From assembly GCF_014397115.1 (NCBI RefSeq), contig NZ_CP060720.1, forward strand, positions 760,001 through 824,000: a DNA stretch of 64,000 nt. Direction: 5' to 3'. Origin of the DNA: Vagococcus carniphilus (GTDB lineage: Bacteria; Bacillota; Bacilli; Lactobacillales; Vagococcaceae). The position numbers and the translations under genes were made by a program. Every line of letters starts with the position of its first letter. Within the stretch, counting starts at the first letter, position 1. Positions 15,786 through 24,989 of this stretch are shown piece after piece. The notes under the pieces are model-generated. The model had not been told where the DNA came from, ran no database searches, and saw nothing but the letters and a program-made list of their open reading frames with translations.

Positions 15786-16980
15786 AGAAGTAATTGAGTG
15801 GAATGAAGAGCAAGTAAAAGAGATGCAAGATAAGCTCCTTGCTTGGTACGATCAAGAAAAAAGATTACTACCATGGCGTGAAAATAAAGATCCATACCGA
15901 ATTTGGGTCTCTGAAATCATGCTCCAACAAACACAAGTAGTAACAGTTATTCCTTATTTTCATCGTTTTTTAGAGTGGTTTCCAACGATTAAAGATTTAG
16001 CAGAAGCTGATGAAGATAAGCTATTAAAAGCATGGGAAGGTCTAGGTTACTACTCTCGGGTTAGAAACATGCAAGAAGCAGCTAAAACAATTGTAGAAAA
16101 ATTTGGTGGTAAAATGCCAGATAATTTGAAGGATTTACTAAGTTTAAAAGGGATTGGACCCTATACGGCTGGTGCGATTGCTAGTATTGCTTTTGATTTA
16201 CCAGAGCCTGCTGTTGATGGCAACGTCATGCGTGTTTATAGTCGTCTATTTTGTATCGAAGACGATATAGCAGACCCAAAATCACGAAAAATATTTGAAC
16301 AAAAGGTGAGAGAAACCATTAGTCATGACAGACCTGGTGATTTTAACCAAGCTTTGATGGATTTAGGAGCAACGATTTGTACACCTACCTCACCTAAGAT
16401 TGAGATAGATCCATTAAAAGATTTGTATGAAGCCCATAAGCAAGGCAGACTGGAAGAGTTTCCTGTTAAAAAGAAAAAAATTAAGACTGTTCCGATGTAC
16501 TATGTGGCTCTTGCTATCCAAAATGAAAAGGGCGAGTATCTATTAAGAAAACGTCCTAGTGATGGTTTGTTAGCTGATATGTGGACATTTCCACTTCTTG
16601 AAGTCTCAAAGGCTGCTTATGAAGAGATGGTGAAAGATTGGAAGAACTATCAATTAGATACAAAAGAACCAACTCTCTTTGATTTTGTGGCAGATGAAAC
16701 AGCAAGCCTATTAACAGGTTGTTTTTTAGCTAAATTAGTAGACAAACAACCAAAAATAGTCTGGCAAAAACAACCAATTGGTGAAGCAACTCATATCTTT
16801 AGTCATAGAAAATGGCATTTACTATTAGCTTCAGGATTTGAAAAAGACCAAGAAAAAATATTACTTGAAGAAAGTGATGTGTGGGCAAGTAAGACAGACT
16901 TTGATGACTTTGTCTTTCCAAAGCCTCAGCAAAAAATGGTAGCTATTTTAAACAAAAAAGGAATTAATAGTGCTACTTAA
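15775..16980 (+). CDS. mutY: A/G-specific adenine glycosylase, without iron-sulfur cluster
   Basis: A 401-residue MutY removing adenine opposite 8-oxoguanine. The HhH-GPD domain is intact: SEIMLQQTQ (catalytic Glu47), LSLKGIGPYTAGAI (hairpin) and VDGNVMRV (catalytic Asp148). The C-terminal Nudix-like domain that reads 8-oxoG follows from about residue 238. The [4Fe-4S] loop normally reads C-x6-C-x2-C-x5-C. Here only the first, Cys202, remains, and the later positions are Ile209, Asp212 and Tyr218. Clusterless MutY enzymes are known in some lactic acid bacteria, so this is probably functional. It overlaps recX. Confidence 0.93.
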   Translation: MTSKEVIEWNEEQVKEMQDKLLAWYDQEKRLLPWRENKDPYRIWVSEIMLQQTQVVTVIPYFHRFLEWFPTIKDLAEADEDKLLKAWEGLGYYSRVRNMQEAAKTIVEKFGGKMPDNLKDLLSLKGIGPYTAGAIASIAFDLPEPAVDGNVMRVYSRLFCIEDDIADPKSRKIFEQKVRETISHDRPGDFNQALMDLGATICTPTSPKIEIDPLKDLYEAHKQGRLEEFPVKKKKIKTVPMYYVALAIQNEKGEYLLRKRPSDGLLADMWTFPLLEVSKAAYEEMVKDWKNYQLDTKEPTLFDFVADETASLLTGCFLAKLVDKQPKIVWQKQPIGEATHIFSHRKWHLLLASGFEKDQEKILLEESDVWASKTDFDDFVFPKPQQKMVAILNKKGINSAT

Positions 16981-17077
16981 ACTTTATTTATGATATAATA
17001 ATTTTGATATTGGTGTAATGAACACCCTAGTGAATAATTTGGCCTAAAGATAGCCAAGGAAAGTAGGGTAATAGTAG

Positions 17078-17614
17078 ATGCGTGTACCTAAAGAAGGAGA
17101 GTTTATAACGATCCAAAGTTACAAGCATGACGGAAGTTTACATCGAACTTGGCGTGACACGATGGTTTTAAAAACCAGTGAATGCTCTATTATCGGGATT
17201 AATGATCACACATTAGTGACAGAGTCTGATGGTAGACGTTGGGTGACACGGGAGCCAGCTATTTTGTATTTTCATACGAAGTACTGGTTCAATATAATTG
17301 CAATGATACGTGAGAAGGGGGTTTCTTATTACTGTAATCTGGCTTCACCTTATGTTTTGGATGAAGAAGCTTTAAAATACATCGATTACGACTTGGATAT
17401 TAAGGTTTTTCCTGATGGAGAAAAACGCCTTTTAGATGTTGATGAGTATGAAGATCATCGTGCTCAAATGAATTATCCAGATGAAATTGATTTAGTATTG
17501 AAAGAAAATGTCAAAACATTAGTTGACTGGATTAACAATGAAAAGGGCCCATTTTCTATGGAGTACGTTGATGTGTGGTATAAACGTTATCAACAATTAT
17601 CAAGAAGACAGTAA
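17078..17614 (+). CDS. ntdP: Nucleoside tri-/diphosphatase, DUF402 family
   Basis: A 178-residue protein of the DUF402/YgaC family, characterised in staphylococci as a nucleoside tri- and diphosphate phosphatase. Visible are the N-terminal [20 protein letters not shown], the beta-barrel core [19 protein letters not shown] and the acidic metal region [25 protein letters not shown]. Cytoplasmic. The ATG follows GTAGGGTAATAGTAG; an alternative start is not evident. It ends before a strong terminator, giving a single-gene unit. Confidence 0.85.
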   Translation: MRVPKEGEFITIQSYKHDGSLHRTWRDTMVLKTSECSIIGINDHTLVTESDGRRWVTREPAILYFHTKYWFNIIAMIREKGVSYYCNLASPYVLDEEALKYIDYDLDIKVFPDGEKRLLDVDEYEDHRAQMNYPDEIDLVLKENVKTLVDWINNEKGPFSMEYVDVWYKRYQQLSRRQ

Positions 17615-17643
17615 CTTATCTATCATGTTGCGTAGAAAATAAT

Positions 17644-17684
17644 AAAAAGAAACGTTAGAATTTTTTTCTAGCGTTTCTTTTTTT
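17644..17684 (+). terminator. Terminator after ntdP
   Basis: Stem AAAAAGAAACGTTAGAA pairs with TTCTAGCGTTTCTTTTT (one wobble), ending in seven T. Confidence 0.9.
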
Positions 17685-17756
17685 GATTTGACGAAATATA
17701 AATTTTGTGGGAAGATGGAAAACGATATTTAAGGGTCAGTGGGAGAGAAGAAGTTT

Positions 17757-18659
17757 ATGAGAAAGAAAAAACCACTCGTTTTTATAAGTTTATTGATGGG
17801 GATATGTATTGCAGTTGGTATAAAGATAATTTACGGACATGTTCAACAATTAAATAGTGAAGAAGAACAAATTGGTGAAATTGAAACGATATCTAATGAA
17901 GCTATCAGCAATGATGATTACTCTGTAGATACATCAAGTTCTATTATGAAACCACATGTAAGTTCTTCAAGTGAATATGAAGAAGAACCAACAGAGAATA
18001 TATTAAAAGATAAAAAAATTCTGTGTATTGGGGACTCGATGACTTACTTAGATAATAAAGAAATAAGAGGTGGAAAAATCATTGGGTATCAACAAGCTTT
18101 CAGAAATGAAGGTGCGATTGTTGATTCTTATGGTATTTCAGGTGCAACATTTAAACAATATAGTAAAGAGATGTCAACAAGAGAACATGGTTCACTTTAT
18201 GATGATTTGGTTCTTAATAAGAAAGCAAATATAAAAGATCATGACTATATTACTATTTTCGCAGGAACAAATGATATTTCTACTAATTTTATTATTGGAG
18301 ATCATAGTACTTTGGATAATCCTAAAACAACTTTAGGTGCTTTTAATTTATTATTGAACTATTTGAAAGAAACAACAAATGCTAGAATTGTCGTTTTTTC
18401 ACCCATTTATACATCTAACTTAAAAGAACGACCTAAAGAAGATATGGAAAAATTAGTTGAAGAGATGAGATATGTTACTCATTTAAATCAGATTGAGTTT
18501 GTCGACATTTATCATCACTTTGAAATTAACCACAAAACATCAGAAAAATACCTTTATGATAAGTTACATCCTAATAATGAAGGGATGGATTTAATCGGGG
18601 AAGAAATGGTTGGAGTCCTTAAAACACCACGCTTAGTGGAGTTACCAAAAAAAGAATGA
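17757..18659 (+). CDS. Secreted SGNH/GDSL-type hydrolase
   Basis: About 300 residues. A basic N-terminus and one hydrophobic segment (PLVFISLLMGICIAVGI) form a signal anchor, followed by an acidic, Ser-rich linker to about residue 85. The SGNH catalytic domain follows: CIGDSMTY (Ser block I), FAGTNDIS (block III Asn) and DKLHPNNEG (Asp/His block V). It is probably an extracellular esterase acting on wall or polysaccharide acetyl groups; the substrate is unknown. I chose the ATG at 17757, with GGGAGAG upstream, over an in-frame GTG six codons earlier. It is convergent with the lipoprotein gene. Confidence 0.8.
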   Translation: MRKKKPLVFISLLMGICIAVGIKIIYGHVQQLNSEEEQIGEIETISNEAISNDDYSVDTSSSIMKPHVSSSSEYEEEPTENILKDKKILCIGDSMTYLDNKEIRGGKIIGYQQAFRNEGAIVDSYGISGATFKQYSKEMSTREHGSLYDDLVLNKKANIKDHDYITIFAGTNDISTNFIIGDHSTLDNPKTTLGAFNLLLNYLKETTNARIVVFSPIYTSNLKERPKEDMEKLVEEMRYVTHLNQIEFVDIYHHFEINHKTSEKYLYDKLHPNNEGMDLIGEEMVGVLKTPRLVELPKKE

Positions 18660-18700
18660 CTGTCTCATAAGTTTTTATACTTATAGGACAGTCATTTTTT
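18655..18700. terminator. Bidirectional terminator between convergent genes
   Basis: AATGACTGTC (18655-18664, includes the GDSL gene stop) pairs with GACAGTCATT (18687-18696), with inner pairing ATAAG/CTTAT and a T-run. Confidence 0.85.
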
Positions 18701-18701
18701 G

Positions 18702-19835
18702 CTATTTTAATAATTCTTGAAGTTCCTTGTACTGCTCTTCAGTAAAGGATTCCTTTTGTGTTTCTAAAAATTCTTGGGCTGCTTCTTTATCTATTGTATC
18801 TTTATTTTCAGTAAGCATTGATTTTACTTCTTCAAATTCTTCTTTAGAGATTTTTTCAGAATCTCCTCCTAGAGCAGCTCCGCTAGGCATTGCTTTTTCA
18901 AATTCTTCCTGGCTAATGATATCTTCTTTTTTAGGTAATTTGATGTTAGCTTTTTTATCTTTCAAATTTGTTTTAATTTTAAGAGCCATTGAATCAATCC
19001 CAGATTTAGCATTTTTTTCACCTTTAGGAGATAAAGTAACTAAACTTACCATGCTATTTTTTTTAGGGTTAACATCAACTTTTAGTGTCATATCTTTAAA
19101 GTCTTTAAATACTTCTTTAACATCTGCATCTTTTTCTTCAGAAGCTTTAGCAATTTCAGTAAATAAATCTTCTATTTCTTTTTTAGTAAAGGTGTGTGAA
19201 ATGACATCTTCTTTTTTAGTGAATGTCTTTTTATCTAAACCTTTAATAAAATCAACATATAATTTAGTAAACTCTTTTTGATCTTCTTTTGAATGAGCTA
19301 CTTCTTTATAAAGTTCTTTCCATTCTTTTTTTGATTCAGCAGTAGGTGTTTCACTTATATCAATGTATTTACCTTTTATTTTACTGAAATCAGGTTGTGT
19401 TTCAGGTGTTCCTCCAGCCATTGATTGGGCAATTGTCATCACATACTCCATCATATCTGTTGCCATGTACAATTTAGGTTCTTTACCAAAATCTCCAATC
19501 ATGTTAAATGGAATTTCCATTCCCATAGCTTTCATTTTCATATCAAGACCAAATTTAATATCTTTTGCCATATCAACTTGAACAGTACCATCAATTGAGG
19601 CATCTTTTACTTGAGTAATAATCATATTAACGATTGGATCAGCTGGCTGACTACTTGTGCCTTCTGACAATTTCATATCATCAATGGCCATATTAAAGTC
19701 CCATGTACCGACTGTTTGACTATTTTGTTCTTCAATAAAAGAAGCAAACTCCTTTTGAGGTGAGTTGCCACAACTTGCTAGTAGCAGAGTTGTACAACCT
19801 AGACCAACTAATAAACCTATTTTTTTCTTTTTCAC
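18702..19835 (-). CDS. Lipoprotein of unknown function
   Basis: A 377-residue lipoprotein: basic start MKKKKIGLL, hydrophobic core, and a lipobox LLLASCGNS with the lipidated Cys at about residue 22. The mature part is lysine- and glutamate-rich and has tandem-looking segments (ISEEEF and SKEEFEEVKS near the C-terminus). This resembles the DUF6612-like lipoproteins of Lactobacillales with LolA/LppX-type folds, but I cannot assign it firmly. It would face the outside of the membrane. It is transcribed alone, 76 bases after the OatA-like gene on the same strand. Confidence 0.75.
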   Translation of the reverse strand: MKKKKIGLLVGLGCTTLLLASCGNSPQKEFASFIEEQNSQTVGTWDFNMAIDDMKLSEGTSSQPADPIVNMIITQVKDASIDGTVQVDMAKDIKFGLDMKMKAMGMEIPFNMIGDFGKEPKLYMATDMMEYVMTIAQSMAGGTPETQPDFSKIKGKYIDISETPTAESKKEWKELYKEVAHSKEDQKEFTKLYVDFIKGLDKKTFTKKEDVISHTFTKKEIEDLFTEIAKASEEKDADVKEVFKDFKDMTLKVDVNPKKNSMVSLVTLSPKGEKNAKSGIDSMALKIKTNLKDKKANIKLPKKEDIISQEEFEKAMPSGAALGGDSEKISKEEFEEVKSMLTENKDTIDKEAAQEFLETQKESFTEEQYKELQELLK

Positions 19836-19911
19836 TTAGTTAAACTCCTAACTTTATTAACTTTTATAATTTAAATGTATATAAGTTGTCAAAAGATGTC
19901 AATGCTATCTC

Positions 19912-21612
19912 TTATTTTTTATCTAAGTTAGATTGAATTAACTCTCCGTAAACTTTAGCTCCTTCTTGATTTAAATGAATGTCATCACCGTCAAACCAGT
20001 TATTGTCAGGATTGTTGAGTACTTTTTCTTCCCAATCAATGATATGAACATTCTTATGATTTTTTGCTGTTTCTTTTAAAACATTATTAGTTGCTGTTTT
20101 CCATGATCTTGGGACGGCTGTTGTAATAAAGTATAGAGAATGATTATCTATGCTTTTAACAATCTCTTCTATTTCTTCTTTTGAAACAAGCCCGTTATTC
20201 CCAGTACTCAACACATAGATAAGATTGTCAGATACAGGGTGAGATTCAATGATTTGTTTCACCTCGTATAGCTGACGGCCTACTTTGGCATCAATTTCAA
20301 TTTGATCGTCCTTAAATAGGTCATTTAGGTAGTCTTTTGTTCCTAATAAAACGGAGTCTCCAACAAATAGTAATTCTTTAGGTCTTGTATCAATACTTTC
20401 TTCAGTAGTTGAAGAGCTAGTTGTTTCTTTTTCAGAAGATGTGCTAGAAGATACGTAACTCGAATCATTTGTTTTGGGAAGTTTATTAGGCTTTGTTGTG
20501 AATCCCCCCATTTTAGATAAGAAAAAGATTAGGATAATAAGGGAGCTGATAATAATTGAACTAAATAAAATATCTTTTCCAGATACTTTTTGCGTTATGT
20601 GATAAGACAAATGTCCCAACGCTATAATTATGAATGTAAGAAGCATTGTTACGAGATACGGATTTTTACCGTCCCAGCCTGAGTAATACTCAAAAATTAA
20701 AATAGTAGGTAGGTAAAAAAGATACATATCATAGCTTCTTTTTCCAATAAATGTAAATAGTGGTATATCAAGAAAAGTGTTGATTTTCTTTGACTCCACA
20801 ATAAAGAAAATTAAGAATCCACTAATCATACTAAAAGCAAACATTCCGCCGTTATATGTAAGAAGTGAATGGTCATTTAATGTTAGCATAAAAAAAAGTA
20901 GAGCTAGAAAACAGAGTGTTACTTTGAAAGGATAGGCCATATTTTGTTTGTTTTTTCGTGTTCCACTTTTTATAAAAAACATCCCGCCAATTGTAAATGC
21001 TGATAATCTAGAAAGAGTCGAATAGTAAGTAAAATTAATATCCGTATAAAAATACAAATAACTCATAACAAGAATAGAAAATAGTGTAACAAGAATTAGA
21101 ATTCTCTGGATTCTCACAATTTTCTTATTATCTTGCATAAAAAAAATATTCACTAGGAATAAAGGATAAAAAATATAAAATTGCAGTTCAACTGACAATG
21201 ACCAAAGGTGTTTGAGTAAGTAAAGGCTTTTAAATTGGTCGAAATAAGAAACTTGATTGACCAGTTGCCACTGATTATTAACACCTAATAGACTTGCTAA
21301 ACTATCTTTGAAAAAATCTATAGGATCAACACTGTTAGTCAGTAAAACAAAAACAGAGAGTGTTCCTATTAAAAGCAATAGAGGTGGATAGATTCTACGT
21401 AGTCTTTTTTGATAGAAACGCTTGAAATCAAAGTTTTTAGTAGAAAATAACTCCATAATAATACTTGCTGTCATCAAATATCCCGACAAAACAAAAAAGA
21501 GATTGACTCCTAAAAATCCCCCAGGAAAGATGTGGGGTATTGTGTGATAAAAGATGACAGAAAGAATAGCAATAGCTCGTAATGTATCCAAGCTAGAATA
21601 GTACTTTTTCAT
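19912..21612 (-). CDS. OatA-like peptidoglycan/polysaccharide O-acetyltransferase
   Basis: A 566-residue two-domain protein. The N-terminal ~360 residues are an acyltransferase-3 membrane domain with about ten helices, beginning LDTLRAIAILSVIFYHT (conserved His) and FVLSGYLMTA. A Ser/Thr-rich linker (about 375-400) leads to an extracellular SGNH domain with LFVGDSVLLG (Ser), TGNNG and DDIHLNQEG (Asp/His). This layout matches OatA, which moves acetyl groups across the membrane onto MurNAc and gives lysozyme resistance. The acceptor could be another wall sugar. A lipoprotein gene follows on the same strand. Confidence 0.85.
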   Translation of the reverse strand: MKKYYSSLDTLRAIAILSVIFYHTIPHIFPGGFLGVNLFFVLSGYLMTASIIMELFSTKNFDFKRFYQKRLRRIYPPLLLLIGTLSVFVLLTNSVDPIDFFKDSLASLLGVNNQWQLVNQVSYFDQFKSLYLLKHLWSLSVELQFYIFYPLFLVNIFFMQDNKKIVRIQRILILVTLFSILVMSYLYFYTDINFTYYSTLSRLSAFTIGGMFFIKSGTRKNKQNMAYPFKVTLCFLALLFFMLTLNDHSLLTYNGGMFAFSMISGFLIFFIVESKKINTFLDIPLFTFIGKRSYDMYLFYLPTILIFEYYSGWDGKNPYLVTMLLTFIIIALGHLSYHITQKVSGKDILFSSIIISSLIILIFFLSKMGGFTTKPNKLPKTNDSSYVSSSTSSEKETTSSSTTEESIDTRPKELLFVGDSVLLGTKDYLNDLFKDDQIEIDAKVGRQLYEVKQIIESHPVSDNLIYVLSTGNNGLVSKEEIEEIVKSIDNHSLYFITTAVPRSWKTATNNVLKETAKNHKNVHIIDWEEKVLNNPDNNWFDGDDIHLNQEGAKVYGELIQSNLDKK

Positions 21613-21690
21613 GTTAAACCCTTTCTAAAAATAAATAGACAATAATAAAAAAATCATCAATTTAATAATATCAGAGTTAGAGTTTTTTTG

Positions 21691-22122
21691 TTAGATTTCT
21701 TTTTTCATATTAAAATGTTTAATGCCAGCATCTAAAAATTCATCACCAAATGCTTCATAACCCATAGATTCATAAAAGGCTAAAGCGTGTGTTTGAGCAC
21801 CTAAAAGAGTTTGTGTTTTACCAACATTCTTAGCGTATTCTTCTGCTGCAATCATAATTTTTCTACCGTATCCTTTTTTTCTATACTGCTTTAATACAGC
21901 CATTCGTTGGATTTTATATGTAGAGTTATCTTTTGGAAATAAACGCACTGTAGCAGCTGGTTCATTATCATCATATAAAACAAAATGAACACAGAGTTCT
22001 TCGTCCTCAACCTCTAGAGATAAAGGAACCTGTTGTTCAGTGACAAATACTTCTTTTCTAATAGCTAAGGCATCTTCGTAAATTGTTGAATGAATATCTT
22101 CAGTGTGTTTAATTGTTATCAT
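21691..22122 (-). CDS. GNAT family N-acetyltransferase
   Basis: A 143-residue GNAT enzyme. It has the N-terminal strand ITIKHTEDIH and the AIRKEVFVTEQQVPLSLEVE segment of the ElaA/YjcF-type subgroup. The acetyl-CoA loop follows as RMAVLKQYRKKGYGRKIM (the Q/RxxGxG/A motif), then a conserved AQTHALAFYESMGYE C-terminus. It transfers acetyl from acetyl-CoA to an unknown amine. AAAGGAGAT lies 6-8 bases before the ATG at 22122, which I prefer to a start 13 codons upstream. It is divergent from the AI-2E family gene. Confidence 0.85.
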   Translation of the reverse strand: MITIKHTEDIHSTIYEDALAIRKEVFVTEQQVPLSLEVEDEELCVHFVLYDDNEPAATVRLFPKDNSTYKIQRMAVLKQYRKKGYGRKIMIAAEEYAKNVGKTQTLLGAQTHALAFYESMGYEAFGDEFLDAGIKHFNMKKEI

Positions 22123-22262
22123 AAAATAATCTCCTTTAGTTTTTTTGTAACTTTTAATCAAATAATAAAAGCAATTTTTATTAGAATATATTATACTATA
22201 GGGTAATTACATAAACCAAATGAAATGAAACATAAAAAATAAAAACAAACGGAGGAAAAAGA

Positions 22263-23486
22263 ATGTACGAAAAATTTAAACATTCAAAATTAATGTTTTG
22301 GTCAGCGGAGTTATTAATATTAGCCACATTAGTATTAGTTGGAACCAAAATTAACTTTTTATTCAAACCTATTGCAACCATGTTTACAACAATGTTTGCA
22401 CCTATCCTAATTTCAGGATTTTTATACTATTTATTTAAACCAATCGTTTCTTTTTTAGAAAAAAGAGGTATTGGTAAAACATTGGCAGTTACTATCGTGA
22501 TGTTACTTCTAGTTGGAATTATTGTTCTTTCGATTTCATCTCTTATTCCAACATTAATTGCTCAAATTACTGCTTTAATGAAAAAAATGCCACAATTTAT
22601 TACGGTGGTGGAAGATTGGGCAGATCAATTAGCTCATCACCCAATGACTCAAAATATTGATGTTCAATCTTATCTAGATAAATGGAATTTATCAATTGGA
22701 AATATTGCCCAACAAACGTTTAATGGCTTAAGCTCTGGAATTGGTTCTTTCCTATCTTCTGTCGCAGGGATTGTGATGTTAGTTGTGACGGTTCCATTTA
22801 TTCTATTTTACATGTTAAAAGATGGCCATAAATTTATTCCGGCTGTTGAAAAGTATTTTCCATCGAAGCATAAAAAAGAAATGTTAGAGCTCTTAAGTAA
22901 AATGAGTGAAACTATTTCAAAATATATTAGTGGTCAAATGATTGAGTGCTTATTCGTTGGTGTTTCAACTAGTTTAGGATATATGCTCATTGGCGTAGAT
23001 TATGCGTTTCTTTTTGGGTTCATTGCGGGATTAACTAATATGATTCCATACATTGGACCATATATTGGATTAGCTCCAGCAGTTTTAGTAACAGTTTTTA
23101 CAGATCCATGGAAAGCAGTTTTTGCTTGTATTGTTGTACTAGTTGTTCAACAAATTGATGGTAATATCATTTATCCAAATGTCATTGGTAAAAGTTTAGA
23201 TATTCATCCACTAACGATTATTATTCTATTATTAGTAGCTGGAAACATTGCAGGATTATTAGGAATGATTCTTGGAGTTCCGTTATATGCAGTGTGTAAA
23301 ACAATCTTTGTTTATGTCTTTGATATGGTGCAATTAAATAAGAAGGGAAAGCTTGAAACTCCCCAGTTGAGGAACAAAAAAAGTAGGTTATTCAATTGTC
23401 AAATTTGTTTAATTGTGATACGATTTCATAGTAATTACTTAACAAGTAATGACGCATTTTATTTTAAGGAGAGAACAAGCTTATGA
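22263..23486 (+). CDS. AI-2E family transporter (PerM/YueF-like)
   Basis: A 407-residue polytopic membrane protein of the AI-2E transporter superfamily. It has seven to eight helices, including the conserved FNGLSSGIGSFLSSVAG and DGNIIYPNVIGKSLDIHPLTI regions near the C-terminus. Members export small molecules or act as Na+/H+ antiporters; the substrate is unknown. GGAGGAAAAAGA precedes the ATG. The last ~30 residues, after GKLETPQLRNKK, look like translated intergenic DNA rather than a natural tail. One extra A in the run at 23375-23381 would stop the protein right there. It overlaps the next gene by 4 bases only because of this tail. Confidence 0.8.
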   Translation: MYEKFKHSKLMFWSAELLILATLVLVGTKINFLFKPIATMFTTMFAPILISGFLYYLFKPIVSFLEKRGIGKTLAVTIVMLLLVGIIVLSISSLIPTLIAQITALMKKMPQFITVVEDWADQLAHHPMTQNIDVQSYLDKWNLSIGNIAQQTFNGLSSGIGSFLSSVAGIVMLVVTVPFILFYMLKDGHKFIPAVEKYFPSKHKKEMLELLSKMSETISKYISGQMIECLFVGVSTSLGYMLIGVDYAFLFGFIAGLTNMIPYIGPYIGLAPAVLVTVFTDPWKAVFACIVVLVVQQIDGNIIYPNVIGKSLDIHPLTIIILLLVAGNIAGLLGMILGVPLYAVCKTIFVYVFDMVQLNKKGKLETPQLRNKKSRLFNCQICLIVIRFHSNYLTSNDAFYFKERTSL

Positions 23487-24874
23487 ACGCTGACCCTGAT
23501 AGTCAGTCTATTTTAATTAACGTAATTGTATTAGTTGTTTTAACTTTGCTCAATGCTTTTTTTGCAGCAGCAGAAATGGCGGTTGTATCGGTTAATAAAA
23601 GCCGTGTGGAGCAAAAAGCAGGAGAGGGAGATAAAGCATCAGTTAAACTGTTACGATTAATTAATGATTCAAGTACGTTTCTATCGACCATCCAAGTAGG
23701 TATTACACTTGTAACCATCTTGTCTGGTGCTTCTTTAGCTAATTCGTTTGCTAAAAAATTAGCGCCATTGTTTGGAGATGTTTCGTGGGCAAAACAAGCC
23801 TCTCAGGTGATTGTTTTGATTTTATTAACGTATATTTCAATTGTATTTGGGGAGCTTTATCCAAAAAGGATTGCTCTTAATAAATCTGAAGAAGTCGCAA
23901 AATTCGCTTTAGGGCCAATTAAAGTTTTAGGTGTTCTTATGAAACCTTTTGTCTGGTTGCTTTCAGCCTCAACAAATTTGTTGAGCCGAATTACACCAAT
24001 GACATTCGATGATGAGAGCGATAAAATGACTCGTGAAGAGATGGCTTATATGCTAACGAATGAAGGAGTTTTAGATTCAGATGAACTTGAAATGGTTCAA
24101 GGGATATTTGATTTAGATACAACTCTAGCTCGTGAAGTGATGGTACCTCGTACAGAAGCCTTTATGATTGATATCCATGATTCGGCAACAGAGAATATTG
24201 ATAAAGTCTTATCAAATAATTTTTCTCGTATTCCGGTTTATGATGATGATAAAGATAAAGTTATTGGTATATTACATTTAAAAAACTTATTAAAAGAAGC
24301 AAGAAAAACAGGGTTTGAAAATGTCGATTTATTAAAAGTCATTCACGAACCGTTGTTTGTTCCTGAAACTATTTTTATTGATGACTTGTTAGTAGAACTT
24401 AAACGCACACAAAACCATATGGCAATTCTTCTAGATGAATATGGTGGAGTTGTTGGTTTAGTAACATTTGAAGACTTACTAGAAGAAATCGTTGGTGAGA
24501 TTGATGATGAGTCTGATGAGTTAACGATTGAAGAGTTGTACACTCAAATTGGTGAGGATGAGTATATCATTCAAGCTCGTATGCCGATTGATGATTTTAA
24601 TGAACATTTTGAAACAACACTTGATATGAATGATGTGGATACGATGGCAGGTTATGTTATCACAGCGCTTGGCGTCATTCCTGAGATGAACGAAACTTTA
24701 TCCATTGATGTTGAAAATGTGACGCTGACAACTCATAAAGTTGAAGGAACACGTTTGATTGAAATCAAAGTAAAAGTCCATGAAAAAGAAGAAGAACCTG
24801 AAGAAGAGAAATACAGACGTCTAAAAGGTTCGACTGATAAAGACAAGGACAAGGAAAAAGAAAAAGAAGATTGA
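23483..24874 (+). CDS. CNNM/CBS-domain membrane protein (HlyC/CorC family)
   Basis: A 463-residue protein with the order DUF21/CNNM membrane domain (four helices, residues ~10-175), a CBS pair (~205-330) and a CorC/HlyC C-terminal domain (~350-425). It ends in a highly charged tail rich in Lys, Glu and Asp. The family is tied to Mg2+ and other divalent cation transport or resistance. CBS domains usually bind adenosine nucleotides. AAGGAGAG precedes the ATG. A promoter-like TTGTCA/GATACG stretch lies about 70-100 bases upstream, inside the apparent tail of the preceding gene. Confidence 0.88.
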   Translation: MNADPDSQSILINVIVLVVLTLLNAFFAAAEMAVVSVNKSRVEQKAGEGDKASVKLLRLINDSSTFLSTIQVGITLVTILSGASLANSFAKKLAPLFGDVSWAKQASQVIVLILLTYISIVFGELYPKRIALNKSEEVAKFALGPIKVLGVLMKPFVWLLSASTNLLSRITPMTFDDESDKMTREEMAYMLTNEGVLDSDELEMVQGIFDLDTTLAREVMVPRTEAFMIDIHDSATENIDKVLSNNFSRIPVYDDDKDKVIGILHLKNLLKEARKTGFENVDLLKVIHEPLFVPETIFIDDLLVELKRTQNHMAILLDEYGGVVGLVTFEDLLEEIVGEIDDESDELTIEELYTQIGEDEYIIQARMPIDDFNEHFETTLDMNDVDTMAGYVITALGVIPEMNETLSIDVENVTLTTHKVEGTRLIEIKVKVHEKEEEPEEEKYRRLKGSTDKDKDKEKEKED

Positions 24875-24901
24875 TTGCGAAATGCAGTCAATCTTTTTTT
24901 G
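24867..24901 (+). terminator. Terminator after the CorC-like gene
   Basis: AAGATTGA pairs with TCAATCTT, with an inner TGC/GCA, ending in seven T. Confidence 0.85.
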
Positions 24902-24989
24902 TATCGAACTTAAATATTACAAATGTCATGTTAAAGTCTTAAAAAATATGATAAAATATAGAAATTATTAAAAGGTTTTGGAGGCATAT

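Noticed and set aside
18727-19281. A 184-codon open frame opposite the lipoprotein gene
   Set aside because: It is the reverse complement of a Lys/Glu-rich gene, giving Ser/Phe/Leu-rich text with no ribosome site. The lipoprotein on the other strand has a clear signal peptide and lipobox.
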